Numbered from the stretch's first letter, positions 48,110 through 58,829 are shown. The stretch is 64,000 bases of DNA from Rhodocyclaceae bacterium (GCA_013791905.1 VMSX01000009.1:62001-126000); one strand, 5' to 3'. Numbers and translations are program-made. Notes: a model not told the origin generated them from the sequence alone.

Positions 48110-49408
48110 TTATTCCACGAAGAGTGTGGCGGGGAATTCGAGATAGCCGCGCACGACCTGGATGAATTTCGCCGCATCCATGCCATCGACGACACGATGG
48201 TCGAAGGACGAGGAGAGGTTCATCAGCTGGCGCGCCACCACCAGACCGTCACGGATCATCGGCCGCTCGACCATGCGGTTGATGCCGACGATGGAGACTT
48301 CGGGATGATTGATGATCGGCGTGGAGACGATGCCGCCGAGCGGGCCCAGACTGGTGATGGTGATGGTCGAGCCGGAGAGTTCGTCGCGCTGGGCCTTGCC
48401 GTTGCGCGTTGCCGCGGCCAGCCGCGTCACTTCCGCCGCGCTGGACCACAGGTCAAGCGCCTCGGCATGGCGCACCACCGGCACCATCAGGCCGCCGTCG
48501 GTCTGCGTGGCGATGCCGAGATGGACCGCGCCGTAGCGGGTGACGACATCGGCCTCGTCGTCATAGCGGGCATTGATCTGCGGAAACTCGCGCAGCGCCA
48601 GCACGATGGCCCGCATCAGGAAGGGCAGCAGGGTGAGCTTGCCGCGCGTTGCCGCGTACTTCTCATTCAGCCGCAGTCGCAGCGCTTCGATCTCGGTCAT
48701 GTCGATTTCTTCGACATAGGCGAAGTGCGGGATGCGCCGCTTGGCCTCCTGCATCTTCTGCGCGATCTTGCGGCGCAAACCGATGACGGGCACGGCTTCT
48801 TCCCAGTCCTGCGTGACATAGCGGGCGGATGCGCCGGTCGGCGCGGGACGGTTGCCGGCGGCATGGGCATCGACGTCCTCGCGCAGGATGCGTCCGGCCG
48901 GGCCGCTGCCCGCGACCAGCTGCAGTTCGATGCCGCAATCCCAGGCATGCTGGCGCACGGCGGGCGAGGCCAGTGGTTTCTCGCCGGGTTGCCGCGCCTG
49001 CCGTCCCGCCAGCGCCGACTTTTGCGCGGGAGCAGCCTTGCACACCACCGGCGCGGGTGCAGCGGCCGGCTGGGCTGCTGGTGTTGCTGCGGGGGGCGGT
49101 GCTGGCGTCGGAGTGGCTGTCGCCGGAGTTGCGGCCTTGGCCGCCGCCGCGCGCTCGTTGCCGGCCCCTGCGACTTCGATGCGGATCAGCTCTGCGCCAA
49201 CCGGTAACACGTCGCCGGCCTTGCCGCCGAGCGCGAGCACCTTGCCGGCGACCGGCGAGGGAATCTCGACGGTGGCCTTGTCGGTCATGACATCGGCCAG
49301 CGGCTGGTCCTCGACCACCAGGTCGCCGGGTTGCACATTCCATGCCGCGAGTTCGACCTCGGCAATGCCTTCGCCGATGTCCGGCATCTTGATGATATGT
49401 ATGCCCAT
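48110..49408 (-). CDS. bkdB: Branched-chain 2-oxoacid dehydrogenase E2 (lipoamide acyltransferase)
   Basis: 432 residues. The lipoyl domain carries the lipoylated lysine K44 in DVMTDKATVEI. An Ala/Pro linker follows, then the peripheral subunit-binding domain (ASPAVRQHAWDCGIEL, GPAGRILREDV) and the catalytic domain ending with the active-site FDHRVVDGMDAAKF. It transfers branched acyl groups to CoA. In the linker, residues about 129-137 (KSALAGRQ) are a sense copy of the 24-bp repeat in a frame different from that in ureD. The start overlaps the E1-beta stop by one base. Confidence 0.94.
   Translation of the reverse strand: MGIHIIKMPDIGEGIAEVELAAWNVQPGDLVVEDQPLADVMTDKATVEIPSPVAGKVLALGGKAGDVLPVGAELIRIEVAGAGNERAAAAKAATPATATPTPAPPPAATPAAQPAAAPAPVVCKAAPAQKSALAGRQARQPGEKPLASPAVRQHAWDCGIELQLVAGSGPAGRILREDVDAHAAGNRPAPTGASARYVTQDWEEAVPVIGLRRKIAQKMQEAKRRIPHFAYVEEIDMTEIEALRLRLNEKYAATRGKLTLLPFLMRAIVLALREFPQINARYDDEADVVTRYGAVHLGIATQTDGGLMVPVVRHAEALDLWSSAAEVTRLAAATRNGKAQRDELSGSTITITSLGPLGGIVSTPIINHPEVSIVGINRMVERPMIRDGLVVARQLMNLSSSFDHRVVDGMDAAKFIQVVRGYLEFPATLFVE
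48999..49022 (-). repeat. 24-bp dispersed repeat, copy M, inside the E2 linker
   Basis: 23 of 24 core positions match. Same strand as the gene but shifted in frame, read as KSALAGRQ in the flexible linker between lipoyl and binding domains. Confidence 0.85.
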
Positions 49409-50442
49409 CAGTTTCTCTCCAGTGCGCGCTTGAAGCCTTCAGCGACCCGCGCCGGGCCGGGAAAGTAGGCCCATTCCTGGGCGTGCGGGTAGGGCGTGTC
49501 CCAGCCGGCGACGCGCTCGATGGGCGCTTCGAGGTGATAAAAGCAATGTTCCTGCACCAGTGCCGTCAGTTCGGCGCCAAAGCCGCTGGAGCGCGTGGCT
49601 TCGTGCACCACGGCGCAGCGGCCGGTCTTCTTCACCGAATTGACGATGGTGTCCAGATCGAGCGGCCAGAGGCTGCGCAGGTCGATGATTTCGGCATCGA
49701 TGCCGCTCTCCATGGCCGCCGCTTCGGCGACAAAGACCATCGTGCCGTAGGTGATCACCGTCAACTCGCTGCCGGCGCGATACACCGCGGCCGATTCGAG
49801 CGGCACCGTGTAATAACCCTCTGGCACCTCGCCGAGCGGATGCTTCGACCACGGCACCACCGGCCTGTCGTGGTGGCCGTCGAAGGGACCGTTGTAGAGG
49901 CGCTTGGGTTCGAGGAAGATCACCGGGTCGTTGTTCTCGATCGAGGCGATCAGCAGGCCCTTGGCGTCGTAGGGGTTGGACGGCATCACCGTGCGCAGCC
50001 CGCAGACATGGGTGAAATAGGCTTCCGGGCTCTGGCTGTGCGTCTGGCCGCCATAAATGCCGCCGCCGCAGGGCATGCGCAGGGTGAGCGGCGCGATGAA
50101 TTCGCCCGCTGAGCGGTAGCGCAGTCGCGCCGCCTCGGAAACGATCTGGTCGGTGGCGGGATAAACGTAGTCGGCGAACTGGATTTCGGCGACCGGCCGC
50201 AGGCCGTAGGCGCCCATGCCGACGGCGACGCCGACGATGCCGCTTTCGGAGATCGGGGTGTCAAAGACGCGCGCGGCGCCGTATTTCTTCTGCAGGCCCT
50301 CGGTGCAGCGAAACACGCCGCCGAAATAGCCGACATCCTCGCCGAAGACCACGACGTTGTCGTCGCGCGCCAGCATCACATCCATCGCCGAGCGCAGGGC
50401 CTGGATCATCGTCATGGGGGTTGTTGTCTGTTTTTCGCTCAT
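49408..50442 (-). CDS. bkdA2: Branched-chain 2-oxoacid dehydrogenase E1 beta
   Basis: 344 residues of the transketolase-like beta chain. GEDVGYFGGVFRCTEGLQ and FDTPISESGIVGVAVGMGAY are typical of the branched-chain rather than pyruvate enzyme, and the C-terminal domain has VHEATRSSGFGAEL. With the alpha chain it decarboxylates 2-oxoisovalerate and relatives using thiamine diphosphate. The start lies two bases from the E1-alpha stop; its own stop overlaps the E2 start. Confidence 0.94.
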   Translation of the reverse strand: MSEKQTTTPMTMIQALRSAMDVMLARDDNVVVFGEDVGYFGGVFRCTEGLQKKYGAARVFDTPISESGIVGVAVGMGAYGLRPVAEIQFADYVYPATDQIVSEAARLRYRSAGEFIAPLTLRMPCGGGIYGGQTHSQSPEAYFTHVCGLRTVMPSNPYDAKGLLIASIENNDPVIFLEPKRLYNGPFDGHHDRPVVPWSKHPLGEVPEGYYTVPLESAAVYRAGSELTVITYGTMVFVAEAAAMESGIDAEIIDLRSLWPLDLDTIVNSVKKTGRCAVVHEATRSSGFGAELTALVQEHCFYHLEAPIERVAGWDTPYPHAQEWAYFPGPARVAEGFKRALERN

Positions 50443-50444
50443 GA

Positions 50445-51794
<1,350 letters not shown>

Positions 51795-51953
51795 TCATGT
51801 CATCTACAGGGTGGAAGTATCTCCCGGCGGCGGGGTTGCCGTCAAACGGCAGCTGGCTGCCCGGCATCAGCCATATTTCCCGAAAGTCCATTGGATTTCC
51901 TATCCCTGCCTGGCGCGCCGCGTGCGATGGATTGCGGCAGCGAACGGCTTTCC

Positions 51954-52637
51954 CTACTTGAACAGGAAGAGCAGCTTCTCGTCGCCCACTTCGATCGTGT
52001 CGTTGGGCGACAAGGGGCGGGGCTCATGGCCGATGGATTTCCCGTTCAGGCGCGCCGGGGTTTTCCCCTCGACATGGGTGATGAAATAGCCGTGCGGGCG
52101 GGCGTTGATCACCGCAAGCTGCTTGCCGGGTATGCCGAAGACGTACAGCACCCTGGACAATTCGATTTCCCGGCTTGACTGGGTGCCATCGACCGCGCGG
52201 ATCAGTCCCCGCCGCCCCTCTTTTTTGAGGCGGAACTCCTTCTTTGCCGTCGCCAGCGAATAGGCGCCAACCGGCTGGGCGGGCGCGCTGGGTGCCAAGT
52301 CCGAAGCCTGAATGATCATCGTCCTGTCGAAGCTGGGGCCATCGATCGCCTTGTGGTTCCGGTAGCGAATCTGCACGCCGGCAATCTCGATGACGTCGTC
52401 GTTCTGGAGGATTTGCCGGGTGACCGGCTGGCCATTCACCACGGTGCCATTGGTGCTGTCCAGATCTTCCAGGATGTCATCGTTGCCGATCGAGGTGATG
52501 CGGGCATGCGAGCGGCTGACGCCATCGATGGTCAGGCACAGGTCGCTGTCGGGCAGACTGCCGATCGTGAAGCTGTCGTCGGTGAGGAACCGGTTTTCGG
52601 TGACCGTGCCGTTTTGACTGACGATGAGTTTTGCCAT
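51954..52637 (-). CDS. FHA-domain protein
   Basis: 227 residues from the ATG at 52637. The N-terminal forkhead-associated domain is clear: FTIGSLPDSDLCLTIDGVSRSHARI, then LEDLDSTNGTVVNGQPVT, with the phosphothreonine-binding Arg/Ser/His/Asn pattern. A second beta-rich, FHA-like region lies at the C terminus (LAVINARPHGYFITHVEG ... RLNGKSI) but is degenerate. It starts five bases after the phosphatase stop, and the kinase gene is divergent, so it is a likely reader of the kinase's phosphothreonine marks. Confidence 0.88.
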   Translation of the reverse strand: MAKLIVSQNGTVTENRFLTDDSFTIGSLPDSDLCLTIDGVSRSHARITSIGNDDILEDLDSTNGTVVNGQPVTRQILQNDDVIEIAGVQIRYRNHKAIDGPSFDRTMIIQASDLAPSAPAQPVGAYSLATAKKEFRLKKEGRRGLIRAVDGTQSSREIELSRVLYVFGIPGKQLAVINARPHGYFITHVEGKTPARLNGKSIGHEPRPLSPNDTIEVGDEKLLFLFK

Positions 52638-52642
52638 GGGCT

Positions 52643-53482
52643 TTAGCGTCCAAAGAGCCAGCCGAAAAAGCCGTGCTTTTTCGCGGCAGGGGAGGGTTGC
52701 GTTCCGACCTTCGCCAGAATGACGGAGATGTTGTCTTCGCCGCCGTTGTCGTTGGCGATCATGACCAGCTGGCTGGCGGCAAGCGGCAGGTTGGCCTGGA
52801 GCGAATTGAGCACCAGTTCGATGTCCGCATTGTCTACCATGTCGTTCAGGCCATCCGAGCAGAGCAGGTAGAGGTCGCCCGGCAGGGCTTCGCACGCGTC
52901 CAGCGCAACGTCCACCTCGGCATGCAGGCCCAGTCCGCGCGTCACCAGATGGCGGTTGTGGGAGATGGCTGCGGCTTCCGCGCTGAGGATTCCCTGGTCG
53001 ATCTGCTCCTGCAGCAAGGAGTGGTCGTGCGTCAGCAATTCAAGCCGGTTCGCGCGCAGCCGATAGATGCGGGAATCGCCGATGTGCGCCAGGGTGACGT
53101 GGTTGTTTTTAAGCAGCAGCAGCGCCAGGGTTGAGCCCATGGCCTGTTCCCGGCCGGTGTGCTCGCGCTGCACGCGGCTTTCGTTTTCCAGGAAGATCGC
53201 GCGGTTGGCGCGCTTGACGACCGCTTCCACGACGGCGGCCACCTCGCCGTCCTGATGCGTTTTGTCCTTCAGGGCCTGGGTCAGTCCCTCGACGATGACT
53301 TGGGTGGTGATGCGGCTGGCCACCGCGCCCGACTGGTAGCCGCCCATGCCATCCGACAGCACCAGCAGGCCCAGTTCGCCGACGGTGGCGATGCTGTCTT
53401 CGTTCAGGCTGCGCAGCGTGCCCGGATCCGTCCTGGCGGCGATCTCGAGCGAAAGCGAGGTATTGGGTGCGGTGGTTGACAA
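52643..53482 (-). CDS. PP2C-type Ser/Thr protein phosphatase
   Basis: 279 residues of the metal-dependent PP2C (Stp1/PppA) family. Metal-binding aspartates are in SLNEDS, LVLSDGMGGY, LAHIGDSRIYR, LLCSDGLNDMV and DNGGEDNISVIL. The last 20 residues (KHGFFGWLFGR) form a basic, aromatic tail beyond the catalytic fold. It removes phosphate from proteins modified by the divergent kinase at 53576. Likely co-transcribed with the FHA gene. Confidence 0.93.
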   Translation of the reverse strand: MSTTAPNTSLSLEIAARTDPGTLRSLNEDSIATVGELGLLVLSDGMGGYQSGAVASRITTQVIVEGLTQALKDKTHQDGEVAAVVEAVVKRANRAIFLENESRVQREHTGREQAMGSTLALLLLKNNHVTLAHIGDSRIYRLRANRLELLTHDHSLLQEQIDQGILSAEAAAISHNRHLVTRGLGLHAEVDVALDACEALPGDLYLLCSDGLNDMVDNADIELVLNSLQANLPLAASQLVMIANDNGGEDNISVILAKVGTQPSPAAKKHGFFGWLFGR

Positions 53483-53504
53483 AGCGAGGGTACCCTTTTG
53501 TGTT

Positions 53505-53513
53505 TGTTATACT
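53505..53513 (+). promoter_or_regulatory. Extended -10 promoter candidate of the kinase gene
   Basis: TG-T-TATACT forms an extended -10 about 60 bases before the kinase start. A TTGACA at 53475 is 26 bases away and therefore not its -35 partner. Confidence 0.4.
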
Positions 53514-53575
53514 TTCTTCACGAAGATTCTCTCACCCTGAACCGCACAGAAGCAAGCGCCCACCACGCCTTCCGC

Positions 53576-55018
53576 ATGACAAGTCAAACAATAATCGGTC
53601 GTTACGAAGTGGTCGCCACCCTGGGGCAGGGCGCGATGGGGACGGTCTACAAGGCGGTGGACCCGTTGATCGAGCGCACTGTCGCCATCAAGACGATCAA
53701 CCTCAATCTCTCGAAAGAGGAACGTGCCGAGTTCGAGGAGCGTTTCTACCGCGAAGCCAAATCGGCGGGTCGCCTGAATCATTCCAACATCGTCACCATT
53801 TATGACGTGGGCGAGACCGACGATGTCGCCTATATCGCGATGGAATACCTGAACGGGGAATCGCTGCGCGAGATGCTCGACTCCGGCGTGGTGCTGCCGG
53901 TGGACATGATCGGGAAAATCGTGGCGCGCATCGCCGGTGCGCTGGACTACGCGCACGAAAACCATGTGGTGCACCGCGACATCAAGCCGGCGAACATCAT
54001 GATCACGCCCGGCCACGACGTCAAAATCATGGATTTTGGCATTGCCCAGATTCCCGCGGGCTCGCGCACGCAGCTCGGCACTGTGCTGGGTTCGCCCAAA
54101 TACATGGCGCCGGAGCAGGTGGCAGGCCAGGCCACGGATGGCAGGACCGATATTTTTGCGCTGGGCGTGGTGCTGTACGAAATGCTGACCGGGACGACGC
54201 CGTTCAATGGCGACAACCTCAGCGCCATCATGTACAAGGTCCTGAACGAGGAGCCCGCGCCGCCCAGCACGGTCAACCTCCGCGTGCCGCCGTTTTTCGA
54301 CCGGATCGTCAGTCGTGCGCTGGCCAAGCGACCGCAGGATCGCTATCAGACCGCCGGCGAGTTCGCCCGCGATTTGAGAGCCCGGGATGGCGCCCCGCCC
54401 GAAGCCGAACGCCTGCCCGCCGTCGGCGGCACGCCGGCCAATCCGGGGCAGGCAGGCAGGACGCAGGCGGGACCGCACGACGCAACGATTTCCCTGCCGC
54501 CCGACAAGGCCCGGGGCGTGATTGCAGCCGCGTCGGCGGCAAGCGGGCCGGGGACCACGGACAAGCCTGCGCTGCGGGATGGACTGCCGCGCCGCAAGCC
54601 GGTGCTGCTGGCGTTTTCGCTGCTGGCCGTGGCCGCGTTTGCGGTGTATGTGCTGGGCCCCAATCCCGCGCCCGACAGGATGCCCGTCCCGGCCGTTCCG
54701 GTGTTTGAGGGCGTCGGTCTGCCGCAGGCGGCGGTCGAGCCGGCCCTGTCGGCAGCCCCCGCTGCGGCACCGTCAAAGCCTGCAACAGCCCCCGCTGCCG
54801 TCGCGCAGGCGAAAGCCACCATGTCGTTTGCGATTTCGCCCTGGGGCGAGATCTTCGTCGATGGCAAGCGCGTCGGCGTGTCTCCGCCGCTCACCTCGCT
54901 GCAGCTGGAGGCCGGGAAACACCAGGTGGAAGTGCGCAATCAGGCGTTTGCGCCCTACCGTGATACCGTGAGCCTGGAACCGGGGCAGTCGCTCAAGATC
55001 AGGCACAAATTCAAGTAA
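53576..55018 (+). CDS. Membrane Ser/Thr protein kinase with PEGA domain
   Basis: 480 residues from the ATG at 53576; an ATG at 53498 lies within the promoter area and is rejected. The PknB-type kinase domain has the glycine loop [10 protein letters not shown], catalytic lysine K39 in [15 protein letters not shown] (about 133-143), DFG near 152 and APE near 178. A Pro/Ala-rich linker, one membrane segment ([18 protein letters not shown], about 343-360) and a C-terminal PEGA domain ([16 protein letters not shown]) follow. It stands with a PP2C phosphatase, an FHA protein and a TssQ-like lipoprotein, resembling the threonine-phosphorylation branch that controls type VI secretion. Confidence 0.93.
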   Translation: MTSQTIIGRYEVVATLGQGAMGTVYKAVDPLIERTVAIKTINLNLSKEERAEFEERFYREAKSAGRLNHSNIVTIYDVGETDDVAYIAMEYLNGESLREMLDSGVVLPVDMIGKIVARIAGALDYAHENHVVHRDIKPANIMITPGHDVKIMDFGIAQIPAGSRTQLGTVLGSPKYMAPEQVAGQATDGRTDIFALGVVLYEMLTGTTPFNGDNLSAIMYKVLNEEPAPPSTVNLRVPPFFDRIVSRALAKRPQDRYQTAGEFARDLRARDGAPPEAERLPAVGGTPANPGQAGRTQAGPHDATISLPPDKARGVIAAASAASGPGTTDKPALRDGLPRRKPVLLAFSLLAVAAFAVYVLGPNPAPDRMPVPAVPVFEGVGLPQAAVEPALSAAPAAAPSKPATAPAAVAQAKATMSFAISPWGEIFVDGKRVGVSPPLTSLQLEAGKHQVEVRNQAFAPYRDTVSLEPGQSLKIRHKFK

Positions 55019-55026
55019 ACAAGGAC

Positions 55027-55413
55027 ATGACCATGAAGCAGATAAGCGCGCTGTTCTGCGCTGCGCTACTCGTGACAGGCTGCGCTGCGCCCATCGTGCG
55101 GGACGCGGGCCTGGACCGGCTCGCGCTGCGCAAGGCCGAAAAAGACTTGTCGCTGGGGATTCGCGCTTACGAGGATGGAGACTACAGGAGCTCGACGCGG
55201 CTGCTGCAGAGCGCGCTCGCCGCGGATCTGTTCCTGGATTCCGATAAGGTGGCGGCGCACAAGTACCTTGCTTTCATGCAATGTTCCCAGTCTCAGGAAA
55301 AGGCCTGTCGCGATTCGTTTCGCAAGGCGCGGGGGCTTGATCCGAAATTCGAATTGACCCCTGCGGAAGCGGGCCACCCTGCGTGGGGACCTGTCTTCAG
55401 ATCGCTCAAGTAA
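55027..55413 (+). CDS. TssQ-like lipoprotein
   Basis: 128 residues. A lipoprotein signal ends at LVTGCAAP. The mature part resembles a short TPR pair: [38 protein letters not shown], then [19 protein letters not shown] and [12 protein letters not shown]. This pattern matches the TssQ family of type VI secretion-associated lipoproteins of betaproteobacteria as I remember it. It follows the kinase gene by eight bases. No tss core genes are in the window. Confidence 0.75.
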   Translation: MTMKQISALFCAALLVTGCAAPIVRDAGLDRLALRKAEKDLSLGIRAYEDGDYRSSTRLLQSALAADLFLDSDKVAAHKYLAFMQCSQSQEKACRDSFRKARGLDPKFELTPAEAGHPAWGPVFRSLK

Positions 55414-55502
55414 AGAACGAAAGCCCGGCCGGGGAAGGTCCAAGTCGGTCGTGCGGGTCTGCCGACGCCGAACACACCGCGCTCCGCAGGAAGCCGGGGC
55501 GC

Positions 55503-55646
55503 CCTGCGCGCCGCCGCGGTGCGGTGGACGGCCAGCAGATCGCCATCGAGGATGCCCACGCCGCTCATGCTGTTGCCCCGCACCTGCAGCAGATAGTCCG
55601 CCCGGGGTAAGAAAAGCTCGGGACGACCGCGCAAGGCGACGATATT
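55503..55646 (-). pseudogene. lexA: lexA relic: fragment of the LexA peptidase domain
   Basis: The minus strand reads [20 protein letters not shown] then [17 protein letters not shown], the segment of LexA around the catalytic serine. The DNA-binding domain, cleavage site and the part with the catalytic lysine are missing; downstream codons no longer resemble LexA, and a TGA lies just upstream in frame. The rest of the 353-bp gap up to the ABC permease shows no gene. Confidence 0.65.
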
Positions 55647-55766
55647 GGGCCATGCGATTCAGCCACAAACTGCCTTGCGCATCTGCCGGAATTTATTACG
55701 CTTTTGCTCTGCAAGTTTTCCCGACACAAGCTGACCTGCCTGAATGGGCGAGCGGAGGTTTCAGTA

Positions 55767-56534
55767 CTACTTGAGCAAACGCCGCCGTGCCAGCGTCAGC
55801 GCCAGCCAGAAGGCGGCGGCCGTGGTGAGCAGCAGGGCGCCGATGTGCAGCAGCGGACTGGCCGGCAGTTCGCCGAAGACCAGCGGGCGCACCAGTTGCA
55901 CCGCATGCGACAGCGGCAGCCAGTTCGCCACGGATTGAACCAGTGGCGGCAGTTGCTCGATGGGGAAAAACACGCCGCACAACAGCACCATCGGGGTGAT
56001 GAACAGCGTGAAGTAGTACATGAAAAAGTCGTAGGACGGCGCCAGCGCGGTCATGATCAGGCCGAGGGCGGCGAAGCACAGGCCGGTGAGAAAAATTACC
56101 GGCAGGGTCAGGAGCGCCAGCGGTCCGGCAGCCAGGCCGAGCAGGGCGATCACCAGCAGGATGGCCGCGCCGGAGAGGCTGGCCTTGGTGGCCGCCCACA
56201 GGCATTCGCCGGCCACCACGTCGTCGAGCGACACTGGCGCATTCATGATCGCTTCCCAGCTGCGCTGCACATGCATGCGCGAAAAGGCGGAATAGAGCGT
56301 CTCGAAGGAGGCGGCGTTCATGGTCGAGGCGCAGATCGTGCCGGTGGCGAGGAAGGCGATGTACGACACGCCGCCGACCTGTGGCAGCAGGCTGCCCAGC
56401 CCGTAGCCGAGGCCGAACAGATAGATCATCGGGTCGGCCAGATTGCCCAGCAGGGAGGGCATGGCGAGCTTGCGCCAGACGAGGAAATTGCGTCGCCAGA
56501 CGGCAAAGGCGCGCAGGGAAAGTTGTAGTGTCAT
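55767..56534 (-). CDS. NodJ-type ABC-2 transporter permease
   Basis: 255 residues with about six membrane segments, matching the NodJ/ABC-2 permease family: FLVWRKLAMPSLLGNLADP, IYLFGLGYGLGSLLPQVGG, PVSLDDVVAGECLWAATKA and ITPMVLLCGVFFPIEQLPP. It would pair with the NodI-type ATPase at 57909 to export an unknown lipid, glycan or drug-like compound. A DHH phosphoesterase gene and repeat blocks lie between the two, which is unusual for a nodIJ pair. Confidence 0.88.
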   Translation of the reverse strand: MTLQLSLRAFAVWRRNFLVWRKLAMPSLLGNLADPMIYLFGLGYGLGSLLPQVGGVSYIAFLATGTICASTMNAASFETLYSAFSRMHVQRSWEAIMNAPVSLDDVVAGECLWAATKASLSGAAILLVIALLGLAAGPLALLTLPVIFLTGLCFAALGLIMTALAPSYDFFMYYFTLFITPMVLLCGVFFPIEQLPPLVQSVANWLPLSHAVQLVRPLVFGELPASPLLHIGALLLTTAAAFWLALTLARRRLLK

Positions 56535-56619
56535 GGTAATAGGGCTTCAATTACAGTAGCGTTTGCGCCGGGCCGCCCCAAGCAAACGCGGCACGCGCCG
56601 CCAGGCGCAAACCGCGCCG

Positions 56620-56703
56620 CGGCATGAACGACAACGCCCCGTAATGGTCGAGCGCAGCGAGCAAGCAAGAACCCCCGAGAGGGGGGAAGGGGGCGGGCGT
56701 TTG
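56620..56703 (-). repeat. Post-stop intergenic repeat R3, copy a
   Basis: On the minus strand it starts two bases after the DHH-gene stop with ACGCCCGCCCCCTTCC, contains TCGCTGCGCTCGACC and ends near TACGGGGCGTTG. The C-rich/G-rich core can fold. Followed on the minus strand by a CTTGGGGCGGCCC block (near 56570). Confidence 0.7.
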
Positions 56704-56704
56704 A

Positions 56705-57637
56705 TTAGCCGTCGGCGTTGATGCGGGCGATCAGTTTTTGCAGGACGATGATCGCCTGATCGTTGGCCACCTGGCAGGTGCCGGCATTTTCATGCCCGCC
56801 GCCGCCATACTGCAGCATCAATTCGCCAACCTGGGTGTTCGAGCTGCGGTTGAGGATCGACTTGCCGGTGGCGAACACGGTGTTCTGTTTCTGCACGCCC
56901 CACAGCACATGGATCGAGATGTTGGTCTCGGGAAACAGCGCGTAGATCATGAAGCGATTGGTCGCCCAGATGGTTTCTTCGTCGCGCAGGTCGAGCACCA
57001 CCAGATTCTGGTAGACCGCGCTGCAGCGCTGGACCTGTTCCTTGGCCCGGGCGGCATGGTCGAAATAGAGATCGACGCGTTCCTTGACATCGGGCAGCTT
57101 GAGAATGTCGTTGATGCCGTGGTCGCGGCAGTATTTGATCAGGTCCATCATCAACTGGTAATTGCTGACGCGGAACTCACGGAAACGACCGAGGCCGGTG
57201 CGCGAGTCCATCAAATAGTTGAGCAGCACCCAATCTTTCGGGTCGAGAATTTCGTCGCGGGTGAATTGCGCCGAATCCGCCTTGTCGACCGCCGCCATCA
57301 TGGCATCGAGCACCGCCGGGAAGCGGTTCTTGCCGCCGTAATGCTCGAACACCACGCGCGCCGCCGAGGGTGCGTCGGGATAGATGATGTGCTCGGGACG
57401 CTCGCCGGTGTTGCGGAAGGTCTCGGAAATGTGGTGGTCAAAAGCCAGATGCACACCCGGTACGTAGGGCAGGTTGGTGGTGATATCGCGAGCGGTGATC
57501 TCGATCTTGCCGTCCTGCATGTCCTTGGGGTGAACGAACTTGATGTCGTCGATCAGGTCGAGTTCGTTGAGCAGCACGGCGCAGACCAGGCCGTCGAAAT
57601 CGCTGCGGGTCACCAGACGGTACTTTTGTACGGACAT
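56705..57637 (-). CDS. DHH-family phosphoesterase
   Basis: 310 residues. The N-terminal DHH domain has TRSDFDGLVCAVLLNELDLI, the metal-binding FDHHISETF and a later aspartate in VDKADSAQF. The C-terminal DHHA1-type domain ends with the glycine-rich GGGGHENAGTC. Such enzymes act on polyphosphate, oligoribonucleotides or cyclic-dinucleotide products. In length it is closest to single-domain exopolyphosphatase-like members. It sits between NodI- and NodJ-type genes, bordered by repeats on both sides. Confidence 0.85.
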   Translation of the reverse strand: MSVQKYRLVTRSDFDGLVCAVLLNELDLIDDIKFVHPKDMQDGKIEITARDITTNLPYVPGVHLAFDHHISETFRNTGERPEHIIYPDAPSAARVVFEHYGGKNRFPAVLDAMMAAVDKADSAQFTRDEILDPKDWVLLNYLMDSRTGLGRFREFRVSNYQLMMDLIKYCRDHGINDILKLPDVKERVDLYFDHAARAKEQVQRCSAVYQNLVVLDLRDEETIWATNRFMIYALFPETNISIHVLWGVQKQNTVFATGKSILNRSSNTQVGELMLQYGGGGHENAGTCQVANDQAIIVLQKLIARINADG

Positions 57638-57709
57638 TGCGCATCTCCTGCAAGTGGAAACGAAATTTAATCAGAATTCGACCGGGCGTGTTGGTTAAAT
57701 CGGGAAAAC

Positions 57710-57733
57710 AAAGTCGGCACTGGCGGGACGGCG
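57710..57733 (+). repeat. 24-bp dispersed repeat, copy N (intergenic)
   Basis: 23 of 24 core positions match, plus orientation, in the gap upstream of the DHH gene. It lies next to a CCTTGGGGCGGCCC block (near 57770) and R3 copy b, showing three repeat classes side by side. Confidence 0.85.
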
Positions 57734-57828
57734 TCAGCAAACAGCACAACCCCAGCAGCTTTGCCGCCGGGCCGCCCCAAGGCAAAGCGGCACGCGGCGA
57801 AGCCGCAATCCGCATCACAGCCCGAATA

Positions 57829-57905
57829 ATGCTCCCCGTGATAGACGAGCGCAGCGAGCCACAGTCACCTACCCCGCGAGGGGGAGGCCGGGAGGGGGCG
57901 GGCCA
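57829..57905 (-). repeat. Post-stop intergenic repeat R3, copy b
   Basis: Begins four bases after the NodI-type gene's stop on the minus strand: GCCCGCCCCCTCCCGGCC, then a GGTGACTGTGGCTCGCTGCG stretch, ending CACGGGGAGC. Shares long stretches with copies a and c. Confidence 0.75.
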
Positions 57906-57908
57906 TGA

Positions 57909-58829
57909 TTAGTCTCTTAGTTCCCTGCCGGTCAGCTTGAGAAACACATCTTCCAGATTGGCGGGACGGTGCAAGGTCCGGAGTTGCGGGAGTTGCGCCA
58001 GATGTGCCAGCAGCGGTGCGGCATCCTCGACATAACAGAAGGCGGTTTCGCCGCTGACCTCGCAGCGCCGGGTGAACTGGCCCGCCTGTTCCTTTGCCCA
58101 GGCCTCGGCGCCTTCGCCATAGACCTCCACCACTTGGGGTTCGATACGTTCGGCGATCAACGTGCGCGGCGAGCCCTGCACGATCAGGCGGCCGTCATCG
58201 ACAATGGCTAGTCGGTTGCAGAGGCGCTCGGCCTCGTCCATGAAATGGGTCGTCAGGAGGATGGTCTTGCCGGCAGTGAGCAGTTGCTTCAGGCGATCCC
58301 AGATCAGGTGGCGCGCCTGCGGATCGAGTCCGGTGGTGGGTTCGTCAAGCACCAGCAGTTCCGGGTCGTTCACCAGTGCGCGGGCCAGGGTGAGTCGGCG
58401 TTTCATGCCGCCGGACAGGGTGCGCAGGCTGATGTCGGCCTTGCTGGCCAGGCCGGCGAATTCGAGCAAATCGGGAATGCGGCTCCACAGCGTGGCATCG
58501 GAGAGGCCGAAATAGCGGCCATAGACCAGCAGGTTTTCGGCGGCGGTGAAATCGGGGTCGAGATTGTCGAACTGCGGCACCACACCGGTTCGTGCCCGCG
58601 CTTCACGGGCGCGCGCCGGCACCGGTTCCCCCAGCAGGGTGATGGTGCCGCTGTCGGGCGCGGTCAGCCCGAGGCAACAGCGCAACGTGGTGGTCTTGCC
58701 GGCGCCGTTGGGGCCCAGCAGCCCGAAACATTCGCCGCGTTTCAGCGCAAACGACAGCCCATCAACCGCCGGCTTGCCGTCGTAGGCTTTGCATAGCCGG
58801 TCGACGACCAGCGGCGCTGTTTCAGTCAT
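57909..58829 (-). CDS. NodI-type ABC transporter ATP-binding protein
   Basis: 306 residues. Walker A is GPNGAGKTT, the signature [15 protein letters not shown], Walker [19 protein letters not shown] and the switch histidine [12 protein letters not shown]. The [15 protein letters not shown] stretch and the length are characteristic of NodI/CcmA-type export ATPases. It should energise the permease encoded at 55767. Its start overlaps the chemoreceptor stop by four bases, a strange partner for an exporter. Confidence 0.92.
   Translation of the reverse strand: MTETAPLVVDRLCKAYDGKPAVDGLSFALKRGECFGLLGPNGAGKTTTLRCCLGLTAPDSGTITLLGEPVPARAREARARTGVVPQFDNLDPDFTAAENLLVYGRYFGLSDATLWSRIPDLLEFAGLASKADISLRTLSGGMKRRLTLARALVNDPELLVLDEPTTGLDPQARHLIWDRLKQLLTAGKTILLTTHFMDEAERLCNRLAIVDDGRLIVQGSPRTLIAERIEPQVVEVYGEGAEAWAKEQAGQFTRRCEVSGETAFCYVEDAAPLLAHLAQLPQLRTLHRPANLEDVFLKLTGRELRD

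Noticed and set aside
53475-53513. TTGACA with TATACT as a standard promoter for the kinase gene
   Set aside because: The spacing is 26 bases instead of 16-18; only the extended -10 is kept as a candidate.
53498-53575. Upstream start of the kinase gene
   Set aside because: It would place the start inside the promoter area and add 26 residues not seen in PknB-type kinases; no ribosome binding site precedes it.
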